Below are positions 1-8,225 of a stretch of 64,000 nt of DNA, piece after piece (the stretch's first letter is position 1; every line of letters starts with the position of its first letter). Both the position numbers and the translations under genes were made by a program. The DNA comes from CALVGQ01 sp964370435 (lineage in GTDB: Bacteria; Bacillota_I; Bacilli_A; Erysipelotrichales; Erysipelotrichaceae): NCBI GenBank assembly GCA_964370435.1, contig CAYJJG010000001.1, positions 124,001 through 188,000 of the forward strand, read 5' to 3'. Below the pieces are notes generated by a model. It searched no databases. It was not told where the DNA came from and saw nothing but the letters and a program-made list of their open reading frames with translations.

Positions 1-76
1 GTTATATATGGAATGGGATTAGTATAAAAAATAACATATTTTTACATAATCTTGCGATAATTCATTGATAAATCTT

Positions 77-85
77 TGTTATATT
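77..85 (+). promoter_or_regulatory. Extended -10 promoter of small RNA copy 1
   Basis: TGTTATATT is an extended -10 element (TGn followed by TATATT). Transcription would begin near base 92-93, exactly at the G that opens the first hairpin. No good -35 box is seen at 17 bases, which is usual for extended -10 promoters. Confidence 0.6.
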
Positions 86-91
86 TATTAT

Positions 92-208
92 AGCAAGAAG
101 AAATCTTGCCTGTAGCTCATAATATAATTTATTCCCCTTAAATTAAGCTACAGATTCTATCCCCTTATAAATAATAACGAAGAAAAGACCTTCCCCTAGG
201 TCTTTTTT
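92..208 (+). ncRNA. Candidate C-rich small regulatory RNA, copy 1
   Basis: There is no convincing reading frame, but the stretch folds well. The first hairpin pairs 93-98 (GCAAGA) with 104-109 (TCTTGC). The second pairs 110-117 (CTGTAGCT) with 146-153 (AGCTACAG) around a 28-base loop. An open linker follows, then a terminator hairpin 185-191/198-204 with a T-run. TCCCCT-type motifs sit in the large loop (133-138), the linker (160-165) and the terminator loop (192-197), all expected to be unpaired. Unpaired UCCCC motifs that bind Shine-Dalgarno sequences are known from RsaE/RoxS and the streptococcal csRNAs; function here is inferred from that likeness. The length would be about 115 nt. I do not recognise the family. 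Confidence 0.7.
184..208 (+). terminator. Intrinsic terminator of small RNA copy 1
   Basis: AAGACCT (185-191) pairs with AGGTCTT (198-204), loop TCCCCT, followed by a run of T. The loop repeats the C-rich motif. Confidence 0.8.
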
Positions 209-287
209 TCATTGATTTACTGTTTTATTCTCCTTCATTAAATAACATATTTTTACATAATCCTTCGATAATTCATTGATAAATCTT

Positions 288-296
288 TGTTATATT
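288..296 (+). promoter_or_regulatory. Extended -10 promoter of small RNA copy 2
   Basis: The same TGTTATATT element as in copy 1, in the same position relative to the first hairpin; predicted start near base 303-304. Confidence 0.6.
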
Positions 297-302
297 TATT
301 AT

Positions 303-420
303 AGCAAGAAGAACTCTTGTCTGTAGCATATAATGTAATTTATTCCCCTTAAATTGAGCTACAGAATTCTATCCCCTTATAAATAATAATGAAAAAAAGA
401 CCTTCCCCTAGGTCTTTTTT
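303..420 (+). ncRNA. Candidate C-rich small regulatory RNA, copy 2
   Basis: The architecture is that of the upstream copy. Hairpin 304-309/315-320 now ends TCTTGT, so a G-C pair became G-U and the stem survives. Hairpin 321-327/358-364 (CTGTAGC with GCTACAG) is one pair shorter. The terminator is 397-403/410-416. CCCC cores lie at 345-348, 373-376 and 405-408. The changes keep both the stems and the C-rich motifs, which argues for selection on RNA structure. Each copy has its own promoter and terminator, so they can be expressed separately, like multi-copy csRNA genes in streptococci. The exact 5' end needs transcript data. Confidence 0.7.
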
Positions 421-421
421 T
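396..421 (+). terminator. Intrinsic terminator of small RNA copy 2
   Basis: AAGACCT (397-403) pairs with AGGTCTT (410-416) around TCCCCT, followed by seven T. Confidence 0.8.
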
Positions 422-619
422 CGTTTGATAAAAATTGCCTTTTACGTAAACTAGGCATGCTTGTAATCACATCATTAATATGTGCATATAAAAAGGAAGA
501 TATAAGTTTAATATGATATCCACTTATTCCTCCATTTTATTGATATTATCTTATTTGTAACTCCATGATTATAAAGTCACTATTTTATTACCCAATCTTT
601 CGACTTTGCAATAATTGTT
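422..619. other. Gene-free spacer downstream of atpC
   Basis: A hairpin at 436-457 (TGCCT with AGGCA, loop containing the palindrome TTTACGTAAA) is the only structure seen. It has no T-run on either strand, so I do not call it the atp operon terminator. No reading frame or RNA gene is evident in the rest. Confidence 0.4.
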
Positions 620-1003
620 CTAATTATTTATACGATTAATTGCTTTTTTAAGTGCGATCTCTGCACGAACTAAATCAATATCACTCTTTTTTTCTTTTAA
701 CCTTTTTTCAGCTCTTTGTTTTGCCTCTAAAGCTCGATTTACATCAATTTCATTAATATTTTCAATAGCCTGAGCAAGAATGGTGGCCTGATCATCTTTA
801 AAATATAGCATTCCACCAGCAACAGCATATTCTTCTCTAGTATGTTCTTCCTCAATTTTCATTCTAGCTATTTTGAGCATTGTTACAATAGGAACATGTT
901 TGGGTAAAATTCCCATTTCTCCACTGGTTGCTACAATATTCAATATTTTAGCATCACACTCTTTATAAAGACCAGTAGGGGTTATTATTCGACATCGAAT
1001 CAT
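620..1003 (-). CDS. atpC: ATP synthase F1 epsilon subunit
   Basis: Central-stalk subunit of F1 that couples the rotor to catalysis and can inhibit ATP hydrolysis. The 127 residues show the usual two parts: an N-terminal beta-sandwich (about 1-85, with the typical GEMGILPKHVP stretch) and a C-terminal helical hairpin beginning near IDVNRALEAKQRAE. Length is slightly below the usual 130-140 but complete. It is the last gene of the operon, two bases after atpD. No clear terminator follows within 200 bases. Confidence 0.96.
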   Translation of the reverse strand: MIRCRIITPTGLYKECDAKILNIVATSGEMGILPKHVPIVTMLKIARMKIEEEHTREEYAVAGGMLYFKDDQATILAQAIENINEIDVNRALEAKQRAEKRLKEKKSDIDLVRAEIALKKAINRINN

Positions 1004-1005
1004 AA

Positions 1006-2409
1006 TTATGCCTCTAGTGATTTAGCTTTTAAAACTGCATCTTCAATAGTTCCCACAAACATGAAAGCTTGCTCTGGCAAATGATCATATTTACCCTCTA
1101 ACAATTCTTTAAAGCTATGAATTGTATCACTTAATTGTACATAACTACCTTTTATCCCTGAAAATTGTTCAGCTACATTAAATGGTTGTGATAAGAAGTT
1201 TCTTGCACGTCGTGCTCTAGCTACTACTAACTTATCTTCATCAGATAACTCATCCATTCCTAAGATAGCAATGATATCTTGTAATTCCTTGTAACGTTGT
1301 AGTAACTGTTGAACACCGCGAGCTACATGATAATGTTCTTCTCCTACTACAAGTGGATCTAACATTCTACTTGTAGAATCTAATGGATCCACTGCAGGAT
1401 AAATACCTAATGCAGCAATACTACGATCTAATACTGTTTTAGCATCTAAATGTGTAAATGTTGTAGCTGGTGCCGGGTCAGTTAAATCATCGGCAGGCAC
1501 ATAAATTGCTTGAACAGAGGTAATAGATCCATTTTTAGTAGACGTAATACGTTCTTGAAGTTGTCCCATCTCTGTTGCTAAAGTAGGCTGATATCCCGCA
1601 GCACTAGGCATACGCCCTAATAGTGCTGAAACTTCAGAACCTGCTTGAGTAAAACGGAAGATATTATCAATAAACAATAATACATCAGCTTTCATATCAT
1701 CACGATAATGTTCAGCCATAGTTAATCCAGATAAAGCTACACGCATCCTAGCTCCTGGTGATTCATTCATCTGTCCATATACTAGCACTGTTTTATCTAA
1801 TACTCCTGAATCTTTCATTTCATGATACATGTCGTTTCCTTCACGAGTACGCTCGCCAACACCTGCAACTACTGACATTCCACCATGTTCCTTAGCAATG
1901 TTATGAATTAGCTCTTGCATAAGTACGGTTTTACCAACACCTGCACCACCAAATAACCCTATTTTTCCACCACGAGCATAAGGACAAAGTAAATCAATAA
2001 CTTTAATTCCTGTCTCTAGTATTTCAGCAGTTGTTTGTTGTTCATCAAAAGAGGGTGCTGCACGATGAATAGGCATACGTTTAATAGAAGCATCTAGATC
2101 TTCTTTTCCATCAATACTTTCACCAAGCACATTAAACATACGTCCAAGTACTTCAGTCCCTACAGGAACACTAATAGGTGCTCCGGTATCGATACACTGC
2201 ATACCACGAACTAATCCATCCGTAGAACCCATAGAAATACAACGTACACAATCATCTCCGATATGTTGTGCAACTTCCACCGTTAATTTTTCTTCTTTTG
2301 ATTTTTGAATATTAATGGCATGATTTAATAGTGGTAAGTCTCCATTATCGAAGCGAATATCCACTACAGGTCCAATAACCTGTACAATTTTTCCACTGTT
2401 TTTTTGCAT
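1006..2409 (-). CDS. atpD: ATP synthase F1 beta subunit (catalytic)
   Basis: Catalytic subunit of F1, making ATP from ADP and phosphate. The 467 residues are full length. The P-loop GGAGVGKT is at 154-161, the GER motif follows near 190, and the Walker B strand VLLFIDNIFRFTQAG leads into the classic GRMPSAAGYQPTL stretch. A good ribosome site (AAGGAAGGAG) lies just upstream. It sits between atpG and atpC as in all Firmicutes. Nothing in it separates Na+ from H+ coupling; that is decided in the membrane sector. Confidence 0.98.
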   Translation of the reverse strand: MQKNSGKIVQVIGPVVDIRFDNGDLPLLNHAINIQKSKEEKLTVEVAQHIGDDCVRCISMGSTDGLVRGMQCIDTGAPISVPVGTEVLGRMFNVLGESIDGKEDLDASIKRMPIHRAAPSFDEQQTTAEILETGIKVIDLLCPYARGGKIGLFGGAGVGKTVLMQELIHNIAKEHGGMSVVAGVGERTREGNDMYHEMKDSGVLDKTVLVYGQMNESPGARMRVALSGLTMAEHYRDDMKADVLLFIDNIFRFTQAGSEVSALLGRMPSAAGYQPTLATEMGQLQERITSTKNGSITSVQAIYVPADDLTDPAPATTFTHLDAKTVLDRSIAALGIYPAVDPLDSTSRMLDPLVVGEEHYHVARGVQQLLQRYKELQDIIAILGMDELSDEDKLVVARARRARNFLSQPFNVAEQFSGIKGSYVQLSDTIHSFKELLEGKYDHLPEQAFMFVGTIEDAVLKAKSLEA

Positions 2410-2423
2410 AAGTTGCTCCTTCC

Positions 2424-3266
2424 TTAAAGTGAATCAGCACCAGCAACAATTTCTGCAATTTCTTGCGTAATAGCTGCTTGTCTTGCTTGATTATATTTTA
2501 ACAATAATGTTTCAGTTAATTCTTCAGCATTATCATTAGCATTTTCCATCGCAACACGACGACTAGCTTGTTCCGATGTTTTAGTCTGTAGAGCAATACT
2601 ATACAGCTCACTACGAAGTGACATCGGCACAAGTTCATTTAATATTTCATCGGCATTAGGATCAAATATTGTCTCAACTTGAACTTGTTTAACCTTTTTC
2701 TCTTGAACTTCTATAGGAATTAGCACTTTTACTTTAGGTATAAATAACACTGTATTAACAAATTCTGTATATACAACTTGTATTCTAGCAATCTCATCAT
2801 TCAAATAACGACGAAGTGCATCATCAACTAAACGACTACAATCCTCATAAGTTAAGCTATCTCCATGGATATGTTCATTAGTAACATCATAACCACGTGT
2901 AATTAATGGTCTTCTTGCTTTTGATCCAATTACAACGATAGGATCTTCTTTATTCAATTCGCTTAGTGCCATCTTTATCATATTAGAGTTATAACCACCA
3001 CATAGTCCTAAGTCTGAGCTGAACATAATAGTTAATGTTTTTTTGCTTTGATGTGGTTTTAGATACTGATTATCTAATTTAGGATTATCTTCTAATATAC
3101 GATTCATTGTCAACAAGGTAGTTTGTGCATATTCTCGATTTTTTTCCATTAAATTACGCATTTTTTGTAACTTTGAATTAGAAATCAACTCCATTGCACT
3201 AATAATTTTCTTAGTAGCACTAACCGATTTTATTCGTGATTTTAGTGCCTGCATACCCTGTGCCAT
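2424..3266 (-). CDS. atpG: ATP synthase F1 gamma subunit
   Basis: Rotating central shaft of F1. The 280 residues carry the two conserved helical ends that form the coiled coil: the N-terminus (LKSRIKSVSATKKIISAMELIS) and the C-terminus (SRRVAMENANDNAEELTE), with a Rossmann-like middle containing the SDLGLCGGYN segment. Length matches the family. It follows atpA after one base, implying translational coupling. Confidence 0.97.
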   Translation of the reverse strand: MAQGMQALKSRIKSVSATKKIISAMELISNSKLQKMRNLMEKNREYAQTTLLTMNRILEDNPKLDNQYLKPHQSKKTLTIMFSSDLGLCGGYNSNMIKMALSELNKEDPIVVIGSKARRPLITRGYDVTNEHIHGDSLTYEDCSRLVDDALRRYLNDEIARIQVVYTEFVNTVLFIPKVKVLIPIEVQEKKVKQVQVETIFDPNADEILNELVPMSLRSELYSIALQTKTSEQASRRVAMENANDNAEELTETLLLKYNQARQAAITQEIAEIVAGADSL

Positions 3267-3267
3267 A

Positions 3268-4779
3268 CTAATTCATCCTTTGATATTGAACAACAAAGGC
3301 ATCCATAGCATCTTTTAGTTTACCTTCTAATTCATCATCGATAGCTTGTTTAGTATCTAACTCTGTAATTAACTTGGCTTCTTCAGCAAAATAAAGATGT
3401 AGATGTTTTTCAAAATCAGTAACTTTTTCTAAAGCTACATTTTTTAAATAACCGTGTTTAGCCGCAAACAAAGAAAGTACCTGTTGGCTCATCGTAAGTG
3501 GAGAATATTGAAACTGTTTCAATAATTCAGTTAACCTTGCTCCATGATCAATAGTTGCTTTAGTTACAGGATCTAAATCTGATCCAAATTGTGTAAACGA
3601 AAGTAATTCACGATATTGTGCTAGCTCTAGCTTTAAAGCACCTGAAACTTGTTTCATTGCTTTGGTTTGGGCAGCACTACCAACACGTGATACACTCAAC
3701 CCACTATCTACTGCAGGACGCACCCCAGAATTAAATAATTCTGTTTGCAAAAATATTTGTCCATCAGTAATTGAAATTACATTGGTAGGAATATATGCTG
3801 AAATATCTCCTGCTTGAGTTTCAATAATTGGAAGGGCAGTTAAGCTTCCGCCACCAAGTTCATCATTTAATTTTGCTGCACGCTCTAACAAGCGGCTATG
3901 CAAATAAAATACATCTCCTGGATATGCTTCACGACCTGGTGGTCTTCTTAATAATAATGATAGTGTACGGTAAGCAACAGCATGTTTACTTAAATCATCA
4001 TAGATAATAAGCACATCTTTACCTTCCTCCATCCACTCTTCACCAATAGCACACCCCGTATAGGGAGCAATATATTGAAGTGGAGCTAACTCACTAGCAC
4101 TAGCAGACACAATAGTCGTATATTCCATAGCTCCATTAGTACGTAATTTTTCTACAATTTGCGCAACAGTACTTGCCTTTTGACCAATGGCTACATAGAT
4201 ACAATTAACATTTTGTCCTTTTTGGTTCAAAATCGCATCAACAGCAATTGCTGTTTTACCAGTTTGGCGATCACCAATAATTAACTCACGTTGACCTTTA
4301 CCGATAGGGATCATTGAATCGATAATTTTAAGTCCTGTCATTAGCGGTTGATGTACTGATTTACGTGTCATAACCCCTGGCGCAACTCGCTCTATCGGAC
4401 GAAATTTCTTTGAAGTAATAGGTTTTCCACCATCAATCGCAACTCCCAAGGCATTTACAACACGCCCTAGCATTTGATCTCCTACTGGAACCTCAATGAT
4501 TCTTCCTGTGCGTTTAACTTCATCGCCTTCTTTTATTAGACTACTATCACCCATTAAAACTGCTCCGACATGGTTCTCTTCAAGATTTTGAGTTAAACCA
4601 TAAACATTATTAGGGAATATTAAAAGCTCGCTGGACATCGCATTATTTAATCCATGAATTAAGGCAATTCCATCACCTACAGTAATAACCGTACCTACTT
4701 CAGCTACTTCCATTACTTGTTCATAATTTTTAATTTGTTCTTTTATAACTTTACTTATTTCTTCAGGTCTTAAGTTCAT
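3268..4779 (-). CDS. atpA: ATP synthase F1 alpha subunit
   Basis: Non-catalytic nucleotide-binding subunit of F1. I start at the ATG at 4779 (MNLRPEEISK, 503 residues), because GAGG sits 8 bases upstream and this is the usual family N-terminus; a longer frame to 4818 would overlap atpH and lacks a ribosome site. The P-loop GDRQTGKT is at residues 169-176, and the alpha signature around PAVDSGLSVSRVGSAAQ is present. The gene begins 10 bases after the atpH stop, inside which its ribosome site lies. Confidence 0.97.
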   Translation of the reverse strand: MNLRPEEISKVIKEQIKNYEQVMEVAEVGTVITVGDGIALIHGLNNAMSSELLIFPNNVYGLTQNLEENHVGAVLMGDSSLIKEGDEVKRTGRIIEVPVGDQMLGRVVNALGVAIDGGKPITSKKFRPIERVAPGVMTRKSVHQPLMTGLKIIDSMIPIGKGQRELIIGDRQTGKTAIAVDAILNQKGQNVNCIYVAIGQKASTVAQIVEKLRTNGAMEYTTIVSASASELAPLQYIAPYTGCAIGEEWMEEGKDVLIIYDDLSKHAVAYRTLSLLLRRPPGREAYPGDVFYLHSRLLERAAKLNDELGGGSLTALPIIETQAGDISAYIPTNVISITDGQIFLQTELFNSGVRPAVDSGLSVSRVGSAAQTKAMKQVSGALKLELAQYRELLSFTQFGSDLDPVTKATIDHGARLTELLKQFQYSPLTMSQQVLSLFAAKHGYLKNVALEKVTDFEKHLHLYFAEEAKLITELDTKQAIDDELEGKLKDAMDAFVVQYQRMN

Positions 4780-4789
4780 ATTCATCACC

Positions 4790-5332
4790 TCAACTTGATA
4801 GCGTTGCTTTAGCAACACTTTCTTTTATATTTGTAAGTTTCGCTTTTAATGTATTGTCAATAACTTCATCTCGCACTTGCACTTTAATACCAGCAAGAGC
4901 ACTTTTATCTATCGTACAAATTAACTCGATATCTTTATTAAATTTCTTAGATAGTTTATTTATAAGTAATACTTTTTCTTCACCAGCTAACTCTACAGCA
5001 CTACTTACATATGCAATTTCAATACCTAACTCTTGATTAATTTTTTCTATCACTACTTCAACGATAGTACTAAAATAACTTATTCTTGATCGATCTACTA
5101 GAAACATCATAAAATTAAGAATTAAGGAATCATTATCAAATACCTTTTTAATGATTTCTTTTTTTTGCATCTTATCAATTTTAGGATGCATAAGTATTGT
5201 TTGTAATTCATTGTTTTTTTTGACAATCTTATTTATTTCTTTTAATTGATCTTTAAATAATTGTAGTTTATTTTCTTCTTTTGCAAGCTCAAATAAGGCT
5301 TCACCATAATTAACGCTTACCATGTTTTTCAC
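4790..5332 (-). CDS. atpH: ATP synthase F1 delta subunit (stator)
   Basis: Peripheral-stalk subunit linking F1 to the b subunits. The 180 residues are of family length, with an N-terminal helical bundle (starting VSVNYGEALFELAKEE) and the conserved C-terminal stretch ending in TLKAKLTNIKESVAKA. The start is GTG at 5332, overlapping the atpF stop by one base (TAGTG) with AGGTG seven bases upstream. The internal ATG at residue 4 has no ribosome site. Confidence 0.93.
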   Translation of the reverse strand: MKNMVSVNYGEALFELAKEENKLQLFKDQLKEINKIVKKNNELQTILMHPKIDKMQKKEIIKKVFDNDSLILNFMMFLVDRSRISYFSTIVEVVIEKINQELGIEIAYVSSAVELAGEEKVLLINKLSKKFNKDIELICTIDKSALAGIKVQVRDEVIDNTLKAKLTNIKESVAKATLSS

Positions 5333-5841
5333 TAAGCTTCACCTGCTTTTTCAATAAACTCTTTTACATACTTACGATGTAAATCATCATTAAGTTCTTT
5401 TTCAACTACTTTACTCGCAGCTAAAAGAGCTATTTCGCTCATTTCTTCTTTCATTTGCTCCATAGCTTGTCTTTTATCTTTTTCAATATCACTTTGTGCT
5501 TTTTCTTTGATAGAAGTTGCCATTTCTTTAGCATCGCTAATAATTAATGCAGCTTCCTTTTTAGCATTTTCTTGTGCAGCACTCAACATTTCATTACTTT
5601 GTGCCTTTAAAGATGCCAACTCATTTTTTGCCTCTAAGTTAAATTTCTCTGACTCTTGATTTTTTGATACAGCATCATCCAATTGCGATTGAATAAACTG
5701 TTTTCTTTTTTCTAAATAATCTTGGGCTATATTCCAAAAATACTTTTTAGCAATTAATACTATTAAACCTGTAGAGATTAACACTAACACCATATCAACA
5801 AGATCTAGCCTTAGATAATTATCTATATTAATGAGATCCAC
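5332..5841 (-). CDS. atpF: ATP synthase Fo b subunit (stator)
   Basis: Membrane-anchored peripheral stalk. One membrane helix near residues 15-32 (DMVLVLISTGLIVLI) is followed by a long charged helix to the C-terminus, the dimerising stalk that contacts delta. Length 169 is normal. The start is GTG at 5841 with AGGAGGT seven bases upstream. Confidence 0.95.
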   Translation of the reverse strand: MDLINIDNYLRLDLVDMVLVLISTGLIVLIAKKYFWNIAQDYLEKRKQFIQSQLDDAVSKNQESEKFNLEAKNELASLKAQSNEMLSAAQENAKKEAALIISDAKEMATSIKEKAQSDIEKDKRQAMEQMKEEMSEIALLAASKVVEKELNDDLHRKYVKEFIEKAGEA

Positions 5842-5868
5842 TCTTAATACCTCCTTGTTTTATGATTA

Positions 5869-6114
5869 TTAGCCTTTTAAGAAAATTAAAAGTAATGCAA
5901 CTACTAAAGCATAAATACCAGTAGTTTCAGCTAATGCGATACCTAATACCATCATTGAACGAATTGGTCCTGCTGCTTCAGGATTACGTCCTACCGACTC
6001 AGCACCTTTACTAGCTGCAATACCTTGTCCAATACCAGGACCTAAACCTGCAACCATTGCGATTCCTGCACCTAATAGTGCCATACCTTGTACGAAAAAT
6101 TCATTAAATTCCAT
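5869..6114 (-). CDS. atpE: ATP synthase Fo c subunit, probably Na+-binding
   Basis: Rotor-ring subunit, 81 residues in two membrane helices joined by the polar loop GRNPEAAG. The ion-binding carboxylate is Glu63. Gln30 in helix 1 (GPGIGQG), Thr64 next to the glutamate and Tyr68 (AETTGIY) match the residues that bind Na+ in the Ilyobacter tartaricus c ring (Gln32, Glu65, Ser66, Tyr70), with the same spacing of 33 from Gln to Glu. H+-coupled rings usually lack the Gln and the hydroxyl residue. Coupling to Na+ is therefore a strong inference from sequence, not a demonstration. Confidence 0.95.
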   Translation of the reverse strand: MEFNEFFVQGMALLGAGIAMVAGLGPGIGQGIAASKGAESVGRNPEAAGPIRSMMVLGIALAETTGIYALVVALLLIFLKG

Positions 6115-6133
6115 ATTTTATTCCTCCTTGAAT

Positions 6134-6835
6134 TTAATCTTCTAAATCAATAGCTTCTGATAAGAAAAACGATGCTAACATAAAGAATATATAAGTCTGC
6201 ATAAGTGCTGTGAAAATATCAAAGTACATATGCAGTAGTGGGGTTACTGCAAACAAGACTACCGAATACGGTAATATTGAATTAATCAACATGTAGAGAA
6301 GAGCAACAATAATAGTCCCTCCAAGCATATTTCCAAATAAACGAAGTGTTAATGAAAGTGGAAAAGCTAAATCTCCGATAACATTTAATGGAAATAGAAA
6401 TGCAATAGGTTGCATCCATGCATTAATTTTCCCTTTTATTCCATGTTGCGAAATATCGCTTGCGTGGATAAGCACAAACACAATTATTGCTAAAGTTGCA
6501 TTCACACTCAAATTAGATGTAGGTGGTTGTAAGCCTAGTAATCCCATAAGATTGCTAATTGCCATAATCAACATCACCGTTCCCATAAATGGTAAATACT
6601 TCCATGTTTTTGATTTAAGGTTACCACCTATTACACCAGCAGCTATATTGACAAATTGTTCAAATACTAACACTGTTCCTGTTGGTGCCTTGGTAGGATC
6701 AGCAGCTTTAATTTTTTTACCTGCCCAAATCAATAAAACACCAACAATAAGACAAAGTATTATCCAATAAATAATCGTTTGATGAACAAAAATATCAAAC
6801 TCTCCTAAATGAATAAGTATTCCATCTATTTGCAC
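6134..6835 (-). CDS. atpB: ATP synthase Fo a subunit
   Basis: Membrane stator subunit forming the two ion half-channels beside the c ring. The 233 residues contain five or six hydrophobic helices. The essential arginine is Arg165 in SLTLRLFGNMLGG. It follows atpI after two bases and precedes atpE by 19, so expression is coupled. Confidence 0.96.
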   Translation of the reverse strand: MQIDGILIHLGEFDIFVHQTIIYWIILCLIVGVLLIWAGKKIKAADPTKAPTGTVLVFEQFVNIAAGVIGGNLKSKTWKYLPFMGTVMLIMAISNLMGLLGLQPPTSNLSVNATLAIIVFVLIHASDISQHGIKGKINAWMQPIAFLFPLNVIGDLAFPLSLTLRLFGNMLGGTIIVALLYMLINSILPYSVVLFAVTPLLHMYFDIFTALMQTYIFFMLASFFLSEAIDLED

Positions 6836-6837
6836 AT

Positions 6838-7200
6838 TTATTCACGCTCCTTTCTGTTCTTTAAATATGTAGCTATTACAATGGCTATGTTCATACTTGT
6901 AAAACCTATCAACAATGTAATGATGTTGATATCAGAAGTTAAACATATCCAAATGACTACTCCATAAAATATTAACCTTGTAATATAATTAGATGATGCC
7001 GTTGCTTTAGGTTTGCTATATCCTTCAATACGATTGCTCATACGAATAATTTGTTGTAAACCCGCAAGCCTTGAAACTGCACCAATAATAAATCCTAACG
7101 ATATCATTGTGTCCTTAGTTATAAAGTAAGTTATTAAGCTTAATGCTGTACTAATGGCTATAGTTATAAGCATGATACTACGATGTAGTGATTTTTCCAT
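6838..7200 (-). CDS. atpI: AtpI-like ATP synthase assembly protein
   Basis: A 120-residue protein with four hydrophobic segments, placed directly before atpB as AtpI is in Firmicutes. AtpI proteins are not part of the enzyme but help assemble the c ring. ATG at 7200 is preceded by AGGAGG at 8 bases, and the upstream gene ends in TAA touching this ATG. Assignment rests on position, size and topology more than on a motif. Confidence 0.8.
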   Translation of the reverse strand: MEKSLHRSIMLITIAISTALSLITYFITKDTMISLGFIIGAVSRLAGLQQIIRMSNRIEGYSKPKATASSNYITRLIFYGVVIWICLTSDINIITLLIGFTSMNIAIVIATYLKNRKERE

Positions 7201-7392
7201 TTAGCTTGCCTCCTTAATAAGCAAGAATAAAGTACCAAACACTACATACAATACAATTGATATTGTAAATAAGGGAATTGTATTCAATTTAGTATCGATC
7301 CAAATACCAATATTTATTCCTACGATTAAACCAATAATCATTCGAGTAATGTAACGATATACATTGGTATTACTGTTTTTATTTTGTGCCAA
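7201..7392 (-). CDS. atpZ: AtpZ-like small membrane protein
   Basis: Two membrane segments (about MIIGLIVGINIGIWI and FTISIVLYVVFGTLFLLI) separated by a short loop, ending in KEAS, fit the AtpZ/F0F1-subunit family that precedes atpI in alkaliphilic and other Bacilli. The start is uncertain. I favour TTG at 7392, nine bases after GGAG, overlapping the end of upp by 14. ATG at 7410 or GTG at 7413 would add six or seven residues but have a ribosome site too close. AtpZ and AtpI have been linked to ATP synthase assembly and Mg2+ supply; here that is by family only. Confidence 0.7.
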   Translation of the reverse strand: MAQNKNSNTNVYRYITRMIIGLIVGINIGIWIDTKLNTIPLFTISIVLYVVFGTLFLLIKEAS

Positions 7393-7999
7393 AAATACGA
7401 TCTCCAGCATCACCTAAACCAGGAACTATATATCCCTTCTCATTAAGGTGGCTATCTAATGCTGCTAAATAAATATCAACATCAGGATGAGCTTCTTCTA
7501 CTGCTTTTACACCTTCTGGAGCACCAACTAAGCATACTAGCTTAATCGTTTTTGCACCTCTTTTTTTAATCATATCGATCGCTGCAACAGCACTACCTCC
7601 TGTTGCTAACATTGGATCCAACACCATATTAATTGCTGAATCTAAATTAGGTGGAAATTTTGCAAAATACTCATGTGGTTCTAGTGTTTCTTCATCACGA
7701 TATAAACCGATAAACCCTACTTTTGCTGTTGGTATAATGTTATTAATACCATTAACCAAACCTAACCCTGCTCTTAAAATCGGTATTAAAACTATTTCAT
7801 TAGCAAGTTCATGCGTTACACATGCTGTAACTGGTGTTTCAATAGAAACTTCTTTTAGTGGTAGGTCACGACAAATTTCATAGGCCATTAAACCAGCAAT
7901 TTCATCTAAATTTTGTTTAAAATCTTTTGTACCTGTTTCAACTTTACGCATTTGTGTTAATTTATGCGTAATTAGAGGATGATTTAATACAGTTAGCAT
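7379..7999 (-). CDS. upp: Uracil phosphoribosyltransferase
   Basis: Salvages uracil with PRPP to UMP. The 206 residues are of family length. The PRPP-binding segment DPMLATGGSA and the conserved PILRAGLGLV stretch are present, and the C-terminus ends PGLGDAGDRIFGTK as in other Upp proteins. It leads the atp operon with its own promoter about 30 bases upstream; AAAGGAG lies before the ATG. The last 14 bases overlap atpZ. Confidence 0.97.
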   Translation of the reverse strand: MLTVLNHPLITHKLTQMRKVETGTKDFKQNLDEIAGLMAYEICRDLPLKEVSIETPVTACVTHELANEIVLIPILRAGLGLVNGINNIIPTAKVGFIGLYRDEETLEPHEYFAKFPPNLDSAINMVLDPMLATGGSAVAAIDMIKKRGAKTIKLVCLVGAPEGVKAVEEAHPDVDIYLAALDSHLNEKGYIVPGLGDAGDRIFGTK

Positions 8000-8028
8000 A
8001 ACCTCAACTCCTTTAATATGCTTTAGTC

Positions 8029-8037
8029 ATTATAGCA
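8029..8037 (-). promoter_or_regulatory. Promoter of the upp-atp operon
   Basis: On the minus strand, TGCTATAAT is a perfect extended -10 element. Transcription would start near 8022, leaving a 23-base leader that holds AAAGGAG before the upp ATG. No clear -35 box. Confidence 0.65.
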
Positions 8038-8211
8038 CTTTACTAAAATTATTACGATACAAAACAGTCAAATTTTGATTATTTTAGGTAGTTATCTATA
8101 ATTTAATTTTAGTATAATTTTTTAATAGGTTTTTTTATTACAAGTTATATAAATAAAAACAAGATTTATAGCATCATTTTAAACTAACATTACTACTTGA
8201 TTTATTTTTTT

Positions 8212-8219
8212 GTTATAAT
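8212..8219 (+). promoter_or_regulatory. Extended -10 promoter of an intergenic transcript
   Basis: TGTTATAAT (8211-8219) is an extended consensus -10 on the plus strand, between the divergent ends of upp and glyA where no plus-strand gene exists. The predicted start is near 8226. Confidence 0.5.
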
Positions 8220-8225
8220 TAAAGA

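Larger units (their letters stand above)
31..421 (+). repeat. Tandem direct repeat of a complete small-RNA unit
   Basis: Two consecutive units of about 180 bases, 31-210 and 242-421, offset by 211 bases, are nearly the same sequence. The best conserved part runs from the upstream region through the -10 element to the first hairpin (66-102 against 277-313). Differences lie mainly in loops, single-stranded parts and one stem base that keeps pairing as G-U. Each unit contains its own promoter and terminator, so this is duplication of a whole gene rather than a satellite or CRISPR repeat. Confidence 0.9.

Noticed and set aside
31..421. Two-unit repeat considered as a CRISPR array or transposon ends
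   Set aside because: Units are about 180 bases with promoters and terminators, no spacers, no cas genes and no transposase nearby.
436..457. Terminator of the atp operon
   Set aside because: The hairpin lacks a T-run on either strand and lies 160 bases after atpC.
3268..4818. Longer atpA start at 4818
   Set aside because: It overlaps atpH by 29 bases and has no ribosome site; the ATG at 4779 has GAGG at 8 bases and the family N-terminus.
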